Assembly (NCBI RefSeq): GCF_013177675.1
Contig: NZ_CP042652.1
Span: 2,604,001 to 2,668,000, forward strand
Direction: 5' to 3'
Length of the DNA: 64,000 nucleotides
Source: Arcobacter acticola
GTDB taxonomy: Bacteria; Campylobacterota; Campylobacteria; Campylobacterales; Arcobacteraceae
Shown here: positions 15,539-24,481 of the stretch, piece after piece
How the letters are laid out: each line of letters begins with the position of its first letter
How positions within the stretch are numbered: position 1 is the stretch's first letter
Translations under genes and position numbers: made by a program
The notes under the pieces: generated by a model
Database searches by the model: none
The model's input: the letters and a program-made list of their open reading frames with translations, nothing else
Told to the model about the DNA's origin: nothing

Positions 15539-17260
15539 TTAGCTTGCATTTGGCTCATCCTTTTTCTTTTTTTTCAATATTCTTCTTTCAAATAATTCAT
15601 GCATATCATCATGAATAATAGAATCAATATCTAAAAATATAAGTTTCTCAATATTTAGCTCTTTTACATTTTTTAAACCCATAACTGCTAATAAACTCTT
15701 CATACTTTTTATAATATTGTTATGATAATTTTTTACAAACTCTGAGTGTTTTTTTACAAAATAATGTTTTCTTTTTTTAATATCTTGAGTAGCTAATCCA
15801 ACAGGACATTGATGTTTCCCTGAACCTGAACAATAACGAGCACGAATACATCCAGCACTCATCATAAATCCACGTGCAATTTGCACGAAATCAGCTCCCA
15901 AGCATAATATTATAATTACATCATCAGGGGTTAGTATTTTTCCACTTGCAGATATTTTTACATATTCTCTTACACCATGGTCTTTTAATACCTTATCAAC
16001 TAAATATAAAGCATCTCTTATATCCATACCAATTCGTTCCATCATTTCCAATGGTGCCGTTCCCGTTCCACCACTTCCACCATCAATAGAGATATAATCA
16101 GGATATGGTAAACCTAACTCAACTCTTCTTTTAATCTCTTTGGCAATTGGAACAATATTATTATGATCTGATATTACAATTTTTATACCAACAGGTTTTC
16201 CTGATGCTTTTTGAAGTTCACCTATGAAATCAAATAACTCTTCATTTGTATTTGCATAGGGAAATCTATTTGGTGAGAAAGCATCTTTATTTGCTTCAAT
16301 ATTTCTATAATAGGCAATAGAAGGAGTAACTTTTTTAGCTATTAGTTTTCCACCTGTTTGTTTTGCACCTTGAGCGATTTTTATTTCTGTCATTTTACAA
16401 AAGCTCATCTGTTTTTTATAACGTTCTATATCAAATTTTCCTTTTTTTGTTCTAACTCCATATAGTCCTGAACTAATTTGTAAAATTACATCTGGCATAT
16501 CAGAGGGAACTTCTTTTGGGAAAGATTCAAGGGGAGCATCCCAATTTAATCTGTAAAAACAATCCTTCTTTTTATTAAAAACATAAGTATCAGCTTGATT
16601 ATCTTTTCTAAATACAATTTTTCTATATAAATCAACAGCAACAGGTTCATTAAAAAATATTTTTGCTAATTTAAATATTTTATATTCAAAAGAACTACCA
16701 CTAACTTCTTTCATATAACTTGTGTCATAATCATTATGTGTTACAAAAAAGTTTGAAGTTAAACCTCCCTCACCTGAATTTATAGGGAATCCTCCCATTT
16801 GAGCACCATATACAAAAGCTCTAGTACCTTCAGGAGAAATAGAACCATCACTCATAGGCCCTCTTCCTAATATTGATTTTGTAATAAAGGGTTTTTCCTG
16901 ATTTTTTCCAAAAGTTACTGAAAAATCATTTTCAACTTCATCATCATTTAAAACGATATTTGTGTGTCTTAGCATAAATTTTGGTTTAGGTAAGGGTTGA
17001 GAAGGAGAAAAAGAAGAGTAGTTTGGTTTGTCCCTTGAAGCGTTGTAAACCCAGTCTAGTTTATCCATTGATTCATAGAATTTTTCATCTCCAAAATATT
17101 GTCCAAAGGGTTCTCTAAATTCTTGAAAAACAAATCTTAATCTTCCAATAATGGGGTAATTAACCAAGATTTGATGTGTCCTTTGTACATATTTGTCATG
17201 AACATACCATGCAAATATTAATATACCTATAGCTATTAAAACTATAATCCATGTTTCCAT
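15539..17260 (-). CDS. Membrane-anchored FMN-binding glutamate synthase family protein
   Basis: 573 residues. An N-terminal membrane segment (WIIVLIAIGILIFAWYV) is followed by a glutamate-synthase-type FMN barrel: GPMSDGSISPEGTRAFVYGA, DYISIDGGSGGTGTAPLEMM and SGSGKHQCPVGLATQD, which carries the conserved Cys-rich stretch. It lacks the amidotransferase domain of true GltB, so it is one of the stand-alone relatives whose reaction is not established. Directly upstream of, and overlapping, the DUF5718 gene; the next gene upstream is putA, separated by 143 bases that hold the putA terminator. Confidence 0.9.
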   Translation of the reverse strand: METWIIVLIAIGILIFAWYVHDKYVQRTHQILVNYPIIGRLRFVFQEFREPFGQYFGDEKFYESMDKLDWVYNASRDKPNYSSFSPSQPLPKPKFMLRHTNIVLNDDEVENDFSVTFGKNQEKPFITKSILGRGPMSDGSISPEGTRAFVYGAQMGGFPINSGEGGLTSNFFVTHNDYDTSYMKEVSGSSFEYKIFKLAKIFFNEPVAVDLYRKIVFRKDNQADTYVFNKKKDCFYRLNWDAPLESFPKEVPSDMPDVILQISSGLYGVRTKKGKFDIERYKKQMSFCKMTEIKIAQGAKQTGGKLIAKKVTPSIAYYRNIEANKDAFSPNRFPYANTNEELFDFIGELQKASGKPVGIKIVISDHNNIVPIAKEIKRRVELGLPYPDYISIDGGSGGTGTAPLEMMERIGMDIRDALYLVDKVLKDHGVREYVKISASGKILTPDDVIIILCLGADFVQIARGFMMSAGCIRARYCSGSGKHQCPVGLATQDIKKRKHYFVKKHSEFVKNYHNNIIKSMKSLLAVMGLKNVKELNIEKLIFLDIDSIIHDDMHELFERRILKKKKKDEPNAS

Positions 17261-17381
17261 ATGAAATCCTATTTTATTAGATACTGAATCATATCAGTAA
17301 AAAGTGCGTAAAAAGTAGTCTAAATTAGTGATTATTAAATATCATAATTAAGAATATATATAAATATTTATTAAAAAGGTG

Positions 17382-17409
17382 AAATAAGAAGACTTCCGTC
17401 TTCTTATTT
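17382..17409 (-). terminator. putA terminator overlapping its stop codon
   Basis: Perfect 12-base arms AAATAAGAAGAC / GTCTTCTTATTT around a 4-base loop. The 5' arm on the minus strand includes the last putA codon and the stop. A short U-rich run (ACCTTTTT) follows. Confidence 0.65.
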
Positions 17410-20400
17410 TATACCTCTTGCTCCAATATTTCCATATCTATGGAATGAGTGAGAGATTGATTGTTCAATGAAGTAGTTTAGAAGTTCAAGTCTTCCTTCC
17501 ATCATAGGTTTAGCTCTAATAATGAATGTTAAAGATTTTCTAGCTTCTTCAAATACAAGTTCAGGTACTTTTGAGATATCAGAATAAATAACTCTATCAT
17601 AATTTTTAATAAATTTAACAAACTCTTCATCTGATTGTTCTACTAATGAATCTCTAGCTGAAAATAACTCTTTTGATACTTCTAGGAATGATTTTAGTAA
17701 GGCATTATTATCAAGTGATACTTTAAAATGTACTCCTGAAACTTTTGCTGCTAATATTCTTGAAACAACTTCAAAAATTGTATCACCTGAAGTTACTCTA
17801 ATAACAACATTTTTTAAAGGTAAATATCTAAAGTGATTATCTTCACCTCTTACATTTGCATAATCTTTAGCTTTTGAAAATTCATTTTCATAATTTTCTA
17901 AATATGATTGAAGTGCAATTTCAAGTTTTTCAAAATCTTCTTTATTAGCATGTGTTGTTTTACAATTAGTTATAAAGTTTGTTAAACTATTACTATATTT
18001 TTTTTCAACTTTTGGAGCTGATTTTTCAGTAAAATCAACAAACTGAGTAATATAATTAAAAATACCTACTTTTCTTCCTGCACCAATTGCAGATTTACCC
18101 ATACCACCAAAAGGTTGTCTAAGTACAATTGCTCCCGTTGTTCCTCTATTGATATATAGATTTCCAGCTTTTAGGTTTTCTTTCCAGTAATTTACTTCTC
18201 TTTCATCAAGTGATTCAATTCCTGAAGTTAATCCATATCCTGTATCATTTACAATTTTTACAGCATGAGCTAAATCATTTGCTTTAATAACTGCTAAAAC
18301 TGGTCCAAACAACTCATTCATATGAATAAAGTTACCTTCACTAACTCCCCATTTAATTGATGGTTTTAGCATATATTCATTACCATCTACATATGAAGGC
18401 TCTAATAACCATGATTCATTTTTTTCCAATGATTCAAGAGCTTTTTTTAGATTTCCAGAAACTTTATTTGCTAAAGTTCCAATTCTATTTTTGAAATCCC
18501 AAATAGATCCAACACTCATAGAAGATGCTGTATCAATTAGAGCTTTTTTGAAATTTTCATCATTATAAACTTCTTCTTCTAAAACTAATAATGAAGTTGC
18601 AGAACATTTTTGACCTGAATTTCCAAATGCACTATTACAAACATTTTTAACAGCTTGTTCTCTATCTGCCATATTAGTTACAATTGTTGCATCTTTTCCA
18701 CCTGTTTCAGCAGTTAAAAATAAATCTGGTCTTGTTTTTAACATAGAAGCAGCTGTATCTTCTCCTCCTGTTAAAATTACAAAATCTACATCTTTATTTG
18801 CAATTAAATGTTCACCTGCAAGTGCCCCAGGACAAGGTGCAAATTGTAATACATTTTTTGAAATACCAGCATCCCAAAAACATTTGCACATTTCATAAGC
18901 AGTTAATGCAGCAACCGAAGCTGGTTTAATAATAACTGTATTTCCCGCAGCTAAAGTAGCTGCAATTCCTCCTAAAGGAATAGCAACAGGGAAATTCCAA
19001 GGTGGAATTACAACTCCAACACCCTTACCTGTAAATTCTAAGTTTTCATACTTAGCAAAATAATCTGCACTATATGGATAGAATTCTAAGAAATCTACAG
19101 CTTCAGAAACTTCAACGTCAGTTTCAGTAAATACTTTACCAACTTCAGCAGCAGCAACTCCAATTAAATCATCTCTTCTCTCTCGCACTTTTATAGCAAC
19201 TTTTTTTAAAGCATCATGTCTTTGAGCGTGAGATAATGATCTCCAACCATCAACATCAGCACGTGCAACTTCAACTGCTTTTTTTAAGTCTTCAGCACTT
19301 GCATTTGCAAATCTTCCAGCTAAAACACCATCTTTTAATTGAGATTTATCAATAGCATCTACAACCATTCTTTCTTCATTGATATCCATTCCACCAATTA
19401 CTATTGGAGTGATTGCATGAACAGTATCTTTTGTAAATTTCCATTTTTTTACAATATTTCTAGCCCATTCTTGATTTTTTGGTAATACAAAATCTGTATC
19501 AGCTTCTGCATGATATTCACTATGAGAAAAAGCACCACTACTTTCATAAGATTCTTCTAATCTATTTTGAGTTCGTTTTGCACCTACAAATGATGTTTTT
19601 TCATTTTCAAAAGATTTAATAAATAACTCTTTTTGCATTTTCCAATCACTTGAGCCAACAGTTAATCCAAATGAATATCTAATAAAGTTATTTGGACCTG
19701 TATTTTCATCAAGTCTTCTAACTAAATATGCAATAGCATTTGTAAACTGCTCTTTTGAAGCTGTTGGCGCATATAAAATTACTGATTTTGAAATTTCTCT
19801 AATAGCTAAACGTGCTGCTTCACTCATACCCTCTAGCATCTCTAAAGTATGGTAATCACTTGTTCCATTAGCTTGTGCTAAAGTTGTAGCATATGCTAGT
19901 TCAAATAAATTATGAGAAGCTGTTCCTATATGCATATATGGAGCATTGTCTGCTTCAAGTGCATACCTAGCCATTCTTTTATAGTTTGAGTCAGTATCAC
20001 TTTTTTCAGTATAAGTTACCATTTCCCAATGTTTTTGACTAGCTTCCGTTTCTTCCATTTCCATGTTAGCACCTTTTACAAGTCTGAACTTAATAGGTGA
20101 GCCACCATTTTTAACTCTATTTCTTGCCCAGTCACATAAATCTTTTTGCCAGTTAAATGAATCTGGTAAATAAGCTTGTAAAACAATTCCTGCGTAGAAA
20201 TCTTTGAATTCTGGTTTTTCTAGCGTTCTTTTAAATACCTCAACAGTAATTGCTAAATCTCTATATTCTTCCATATCAAGATTTATAAATTTATTTGATT
20301 TTGTTCCATTTGGTGAAATATATGGATGTTTTTTTGCTTGAGCGTAAATTTCACTTAATTTTTCTACTAATACTTCAACTGTATGTTCAAAATCTAAAGC

Positions 20401-20967
20401 AATAATTTGAGAAAAAATAGTAGAAATTTTGATTGAAATATAATCAATATTTGGATTAGCTAAAGCTTTTAAATACTTTTCCATTCGCTCTGCTGCTTCA
20501 ACTTCACCCAAAACAACTTCACCAATTAAATTAATATTTACTCTAGTTCCTTCTTCTTTCCTCATTTTTAAGTGTTTATTAAAAGGCTCTTCTTCTCCTT
20601 TAATAACTACTGTTTTTGTATCTTCTCTTATTTGATTTACAAACATTGGAACTGCTAAATTAGGAAGAAATTTTCCAAAGTTTTGAAATAACCATAAAAG
20701 TGTTTTATCTTTAGTTGTAAAGAAATGTGCCATTCCATGTTTTTCTAATAAAAAACATATTTGGTCAGCTATTCTAGCATTTGAATCACATCTAAATGCT
20801 TGGTCCATTAACTCAATTAATAGTGCTTTATCTTTTGGATGTTCAAGCATTTTATTCATTTTTACATAAAATTCTTTGTCCCATTTACTAACAAGCTGTG
20901 TAGCTCTGTTTTGCCATTTTTCAGCTAAACTTATTGCTGAATCTATAATTTCTTTTTCATTTTTCAT
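17404..20967 (-). CDS. putA: Bifunctional proline dehydrogenase / glutamate semialdehyde dehydrogenase
   Basis: 1187 residues. The proline dehydrogenase half (about 80-460) shows FRLVKGANMEMEE, IGTASHNLFELAYA and the proline-binding YLVRRLDENTGPNN. The aldehyde dehydrogenase half (about 510-1000) shows VIPPWNFPVAIPLGG, the ETGGKDA glutamate and the catalytic Cys in SGQKCSATS. There is no N-terminal ribbon-helix-helix, so it does not act as its own repressor. About 180 C-terminal residues follow the dehydrogenase, as in Helicobacter and Campylobacter PutA. Together it turns proline into glutamate and feeds electrons to quinone at the membrane. Start supported by TTAAGGATTGTAA before the ATG. 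Confidence 0.96.
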   Translation of the reverse strand: MKNEKEIIDSAISLAEKWQNRATQLVSKWDKEFYVKMNKMLEHPKDKALLIELMDQAFRCDSNARIADQICFLLEKHGMAHFFTTKDKTLLWLFQNFGKFLPNLAVPMFVNQIREDTKTVVIKGEEEPFNKHLKMRKEEGTRVNINLIGEVVLGEVEAAERMEKYLKALANPNIDYISIKISTIFSQIIALDFEHTVEVLVEKLSEIYAQAKKHPYISPNGTKSNKFINLDMEEYRDLAITVEVFKRTLEKPEFKDFYAGIVLQAYLPDSFNWQKDLCDWARNRVKNGGSPIKFRLVKGANMEMEETEASQKHWEMVTYTEKSDTDSNYKRMARYALEADNAPYMHIGTASHNLFELAYATTLAQANGTSDYHTLEMLEGMSEAARLAIREISKSVILYAPTASKEQFTNAIAYLVRRLDENTGPNNFIRYSFGLTVGSSDWKMQKELFIKSFENEKTSFVGAKRTQNRLEESYESSGAFSHSEYHAEADTDFVLPKNQEWARNIVKKWKFTKDTVHAITPIVIGGMDINEERMVVDAIDKSQLKDGVLAGRFANASAEDLKKAVEVARADVDGWRSLSHAQRHDALKKVAIKVRERRDDLIGVAAAEVGKVFTETDVEVSEAVDFLEFYPYSADYFAKYENLEFTGKGVGVVIPPWNFPVAIPLGGIAATLAAGNTVIIKPASVAALTAYEMCKCFWDAGISKNVLQFAPCPGALAGEHLIANKDVDFVILTGGEDTAASMLKTRPDLFLTAETGGKDATIVTNMADREQAVKNVCNSAFGNSGQKCSATSLLVLEEEVYNDENFKKALIDTASSMSVGSIWDFKNRIGTLANKVSGNLKKALESLEKNESWLLEPSYVDGNEYMLKPSIKWGVSEGNFIHMNELFGPVLAVIKANDLAHAVKIVNDTGYGLTSGIESLDEREVNYWKENLKAGNLYINRGTTGAIVLRQPFGGMGKSAIGAGRKVGIFNYITQFVDFTEKSAPKVEKKYSNSLTNFITNCKTTHANKEDFEKLEIALQSYLENYENEFSKAKDYANVRGEDNHFRYLPLKNVVIRVTSGDTIFEVVSRILAAKVSGVHFKVSLDNNALLKSFLEVSKELFSARDSLVEQSDEEFVKFIKNYDRVIYSDISKVPELVFEEARKSLTFIIRAKPMMEGRLELLNYFIEQSISHSFHRYGNIGARGIK

Positions 20968-21006
20968 TTACAATCCTTAAAATTAATTGAATCTTAATCA
21001 AATTTT

Positions 21007-21096
21007 AAGTAGCTTAAGACGCACGCTTTAAATGTGTCAATAGAGGGGAAACCGCCAAGTTATGCCCCTCTTGCTACTTTACGCTTTTTTCTTTTT
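21007..21096 (+). ncRNA. Candidate structured RNA between livF and putA, antisense to the putA leader
   Basis: On the plus strand an outer stem AAGTAGC (21007-21013) / GCTACTT (21073-21079) encloses two hairpins: GACGC/GTGTC (21018-21022 with 21034-21038) and AGAGGGG/CCCCTCT (21042-21048 with 21065-21071). A run CTTTTTTCTTTTT follows at 21084-21096. The middle hairpin needs a G-U pair that exists only in the plus-strand RNA (the minus strand would have A-C), so the plus strand is the likelier transcript. It matches no riboswitch class I can recall. A promoter was not found. Confidence 0.4.
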
Positions 21097-21101
21097 ACCT
21101 A

Positions 21102-21824
21102 CTAATGTTTTTTACCTAAATATGCTTCTTGAATAGTTTTTGAGTTTAATAATTCTTCCGCTGTTCCTTCATGTGTGATTTTTCCAACTTCTAATACATA
21201 AGCACGATCAGCCAATTTTAAAGCTGCTTTTGCATTTTGTTCTACTAATAAAACAGTAACCCCACTTTGAGCTATCTCTTTTACTGCTTTAAAAATTGCT
21301 TTAATTAAAATTGGTGCTAAACCTAAAGATGGTTCATCCAAAATCAATAATTTTGGTTTAGACATAATAGCTCTTCCAATTGCAAGCATTTGTTGCTCAC
21401 CACCACTTAAAGTTCCTGAAAGCTGTTTACGTCTTTCTTTTAATCTTGGTAAAATATCATATATCCAAGCTAGTGTTTCTTTATCATGGTTTTTTAGAGT
21501 ATAAGCTCCCATCATAAGATTTTCTTCAACGCTTAAAGTTCCAAAAACTCTTCTTCCCTCAGGTGAATGAGACATCCCTAAACTTACAATATCGTGTGCT
21601 TCACATTTAGTAATATCATTTTTATCAAAAATAATATTTCCTGATTTTGCTTTTAAAAGTCCAGATATAGTTTGTAAAGTTGTAGTTTTACCAGCTCCAT
21701 TAGCACCTAAAATAGTAACTACTTCACCTTTTTTAACATGAAGTGAAATTCCTTTAATTGCTGTTACTGCGCCATAAGATACATGAAGATCACGTATATC
21801 TAATAATATTTCATTATTTACCAT
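21102..21824 (-). CDS. livF: Branched-chain amino acid ABC transporter ATPase LivF
   Basis: 240 residues from the ATG at 21824, which has GGAGG 9 bases upstream and fits the family start; the frame is open to 21866 but that would overlap livG more deeply. Walker A LGANGAGKTTTLQ, signature LSGGEQQMLAIGRAIM, Walker B LLILDEPSLGLAP are intact, and the SLGLAP form marks LivF. It is the second ATPase of the high-affinity leucine/isoleucine/valine importer. The start overlaps the livG end by 11 bases. Confidence 0.95.
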   Translation of the reverse strand: MVNNEILLDIRDLHVSYGAVTAIKGISLHVKKGEVVTILGANGAGKTTTLQTISGLLKAKSGNIIFDKNDITKCEAHDIVSLGMSHSPEGRRVFGTLSVEENLMMGAYTLKNHDKETLAWIYDILPRLKERRKQLSGTLSGGEQQMLAIGRAIMSKPKLLILDEPSLGLAPILIKAIFKAVKEIAQSGVTVLLVEQNAKAALKLADRAYVLEVGKITHEGTAEELLNSKTIQEAYLGKKH

Positions 21825-22602
21825 TTTCTTCATCCTCCTCATCATCAGTTCCAATATAAGCTTCAATTACTCTTGGGTCATTTTGAACAAAATCAGGCTC
21901 ACCTTGAGAAATCTCTTTTCCAAAGTTGATTACCGTAATATAATCAGTTAATTTCATAACCATTTCCATATCATGTTCAATCATCATAATTCCAAGTCCC
22001 ATCTCTTTGATTTTTAAGATGATATTTGTAAGTTCTATTGTTTCATTTTCATTAAGTCCTGCAGCTGGTTCATCTAAAATTAAAAGTTCAGGCTCAGCTG
22101 CTAAGGCTCTTGCCATTTCGATTTTTCTTTGATTTCCATAAGATAAATCACCAGCTGGAGTATCTGCATATTTACTTAAACCAAAAAACTCCATTAATTC
22201 TTCAACTTTTTTCCACTGTTTTAATTCATCTTTTTTATAAAAAGGTGTATGAATAATCGAGTGGTACCATTTTTGTTTTGATTTTGTATGAGTTCCTGCA
22301 ATTATATTTTCAGCAACACTCATCTCTTTAAATAATCTAATATTTTGAAATGTTCTTAAAACTCCCCTTTGGGCAATTTTATGAGGTTCCATTCCTGTGA
22401 TGTTTTCACCTTTGTATTTTATAGTTCCCTTTTCAGGAGTATAAATACCTGTTACACAGTTAAAAAGTGTAGTTTTCCCAGCACCATTTGGACCTATAAT
22501 TCCATATATCTGACCTGGTTTTACTTTGATTGTTAAATCATCAATAGCAACTAAACCATGGAAGAATTTTGAAACATTTTCTATTTCTAATACATATTTC
22601 AT
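21814..22602 (-). CDS. livG: Branched-chain amino acid ABC transporter ATPase LivG
   Basis: 262 residues. Walker A GPNGAGKTTLFNCVTG, Q-loop TFQNIRLF, signature LSYGNQRKIEMARAL and Walker B LLILDEPAAGLNENE are those of LivG, with the usual insertion between Q-loop and signature. Pairs with LivF on the cytoplasmic face of LivHM. Stop and start codons are shared by one base with livM upstream (TAATG), so translation is coupled. An acidic tail (TDDEEDEENGK) ends the protein. Confidence 0.95.
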   Translation of the reverse strand: MKYVLEIENVSKFFHGLVAIDDLTIKVKPGQIYGIIGPNGAGKTTLFNCVTGIYTPEKGTIKYKGENITGMEPHKIAQRGVLRTFQNIRLFKEMSVAENIIAGTHTKSKQKWYHSIIHTPFYKKDELKQWKKVEELMEFFGLSKYADTPAGDLSYGNQRKIEMARALAAEPELLILDEPAAGLNENETIELTNIILKIKEMGLGIMMIEHDMEMVMKLTDYITVINFGKEISQGEPDFVQNDPRVIEAYIGTDDEEDEENGK

Positions 22603-23567
22603 TATTTTGATTCCTCCGTTTTAGCTACTTTCTTTTTTAAGAATTTTGGGATATTTCCAAAAGTCGCTGGCCATACACCATTTGGTCGTAAAATCATAGT
22701 TAATACCATTGCTGCACCAAAGATTAAATATCTTGATTCTTTAAACTCTGTAAATAACTCAGGTAATACAAACATTACAAATGTTCCTATAATAATTCCT
22801 GGAAGTGAAGCAGATCCACCAACTAAAACAATTGCAAAGAACATAACAGATTGCATAAAGTTAAATGACTCAGGACTTACAGCTGAATACTGAATAGCAA
22901 ATACACTTCCAGCAGCTCCAGCGATTGCAGCACCTAAAGCAAATGCAAATAGTTTATAATATGAGATATTAATTCCCATAGATTTAGCTGCTATTTCATT
23001 TTTATTTATATAATATAATGCTCTTCCATATTTTGAATTATCTAGATTTCTAATTATAAATAAAGTAATAAGTAATAATCCAAATGCAATATAATAAATG
23101 GCAGTATCAGAATATAACTCATATCCAAAAATTCTAACAACATCAATTCCAAATATTCCACTTGGACCACCTGTAACATCAAATACATTATTTTTTAATA
23201 CTTGTTCAAAAATAATATTAAATCCAATAGTAGCAACTAATAAATAATCCCCACGAAGGTGAATAATTGGACCTGCTAATAAAATAGAAATAATTATAGG
23301 AAGAATAATTGCAAAAGGTACAGTAGCAATTATTTCAAATCCAAAGTGAACATTTAAAATAGCAGTTGTATATGCTCCTATTCCAAAAAATATTGCATGT
23401 CCCATATTGAAAATTCCAGCTCGTCCAAGAATAATATCTTGAGAAAAAGCTACAACTGCAAATACTAAAAAAGTAATTCCAATACCCAACCATGCAGAGT
23501 CAACTAAAAATGGGAAAACCGCCATTGTTAATAAAAATATTATGGCAATAATTGTAGTTTTATTCAT
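22602..23567 (-). CDS. livM: Branched-chain amino acid ABC transporter permease LivM
   Basis: 321 residues with about nine membrane segments. The LivM signature GRAGIFNMGHAIFFGIGAYT is present, followed by the permease coupling region GINISYYKLFAFALGAAIAG. The Lys-rich tail (KKKVAKTEESK) is cytoplasmic. Forms the channel with LivH; both genes share a one-base stop/start overlap at 23567. Confidence 0.95.
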   Translation of the reverse strand: MNKTTIIAIIFLLTMAVFPFLVDSAWLGIGITFLVFAVVAFSQDIILGRAGIFNMGHAIFFGIGAYTTAILNVHFGFEIIATVPFAIILPIIISILLAGPIIHLRGDYLLVATIGFNIIFEQVLKNNVFDVTGGPSGIFGIDVVRIFGYELYSDTAIYYIAFGLLLITLFIIRNLDNSKYGRALYYINKNEIAAKSMGINISYYKLFAFALGAAIAGAAGSVFAIQYSAVSPESFNFMQSVMFFAIVLVGGSASLPGIIIGTFVMFVLPELFTEFKESRYLIFGAAMVLTMILRPNGVWPATFGNIPKFLKKKVAKTEESK

Positions 23568-24469
23568 TATACTTTCTCCGCCGTTTTTTCACCAAGAATT
23601 CCAGTTGGTTTTACAATTAGAATAACAATCAAAAGAATAAATGTAAATGTTTCAGCCCAAGTTGTAGATATATAACCTGAAATCATTGCATTAAATAATC
23701 CAAGTAAAAGTCCACCTAACATAGCTCCTGGAATTGAACCAATTCCACCAATAATAGCTGCAATAAATGCATTTAATCCATAAAGCCAACCCATATCAAA
23801 AGTTAAACCTCTATAGTAAATTCCAATAAACAATCCACCAATAGCTCCAAGCATAGAACCGATTATAAAAATAGTCATAATAATTCTATTAACATTAATT
23901 CCCATTAATTTTGCAGCATCTTGATCAATAGCAGTTGCTCGTATTGCTGTACCCATTTTTGTTTTATTAATAAAAATATATAGTGAAACCATTACAACAG
24001 CTGATAGAGCCAAAATTATAATTTGTGTAAATGAAATAATCACTCCACCAAAATCCCATGATGTACTTGGAAATACATCTGATGGAAAAATTTCCATATT
24101 TGGTCCCCAAATTAACATAATTCCATTTTGAATTACAAGTGAAGCTCCAAGGGCTGAAACAACAGCACTTAATCTTGGTGCCGTTCTTAAAGGTCTGTAT
24201 GCAAGACGCTCAAGAAGAACACCCACAAAAGCCACAACTATAGCTGTTAAACAAAATACAATTACAATATTTACTAAAGATAATGCATTTGAACCATAAA
24301 ACTGAGTAAAAATAGTCAAGCCCACATAAGCAGAAAAGGCAACAAGGTCACCGTGTGCGAAGTTAATTAACTTCATCACACCGTAAACCATCGTATAACC
24401 TAAGGCTACTAATGCATATAAACTTCCTATAGTTAATCCATTTATTAACTGTTGAAAAAAGATATCCAT
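23567..24469 (-). CDS. livH: Branched-chain amino acid ABC transporter permease LivH
   Basis: 300 residues, eight membrane segments. It begins QQLINGLTIGSLYALVALGY and continues MVYGVMKLINFAHGDLVAF, the diagnostic LivH start. Channel half of the branched-chain amino acid importer. The gene follows the binding-protein gene by 12 bases and is itself followed by livM with a one-base overlap. Confidence 0.95.
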   Translation of the reverse strand: MDIFFQQLINGLTIGSLYALVALGYTMVYGVMKLINFAHGDLVAFSAYVGLTIFTQFYGSNALSLVNIVIVFCLTAIVVAFVGVLLERLAYRPLRTAPRLSAVVSALGASLVIQNGIMLIWGPNMEIFPSDVFPSTSWDFGGVIISFTQIIILALSAVVMVSLYIFINKTKMGTAIRATAIDQDAAKLMGINVNRIIMTIFIIGSMLGAIGGLFIGIYYRGLTFDMGWLYGLNAFIAAIIGGIGSIPGAMLGGLLLGLFNAMISGYISTTWAETFTFILLIVILIVKPTGILGEKTAEKV

Positions 24470-24481
24470 TTTATTTGCCTT

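Larger units (their letters stand above)
13574..15549 (-). pseudogene. DUF5718 gene interrupted by an IS630-family element
   Basis: The ATG at 15549 starts MQANDLKDYLGFAVAGNF and continues to FPFY at 15406; the frame resumes beyond the IS as IKGHDSFLGTYPISYD and ends at 13574. Removing the 1143-base element and one TA gives an unbroken frame of 276 residues, the expected size of this Campylobacterota family (recalled as DUF5718; function unknown). The start overlaps the end of the upstream FMN-protein gene by 11 bases with AAGGA ahead of it, so the two were translationally linked. The longest remaining piece, from 14209, lacks the N-terminal third. Confidence 0.88.

Noticed and set aside
20985-21045. 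TTGACA on the minus strand as the -35 of a putA promoter
   Set aside because: No acceptable -10 lies 16-18 bases downstream (TTAAGC/TAAGCT), and the bases are better explained by the structured RNA candidate.
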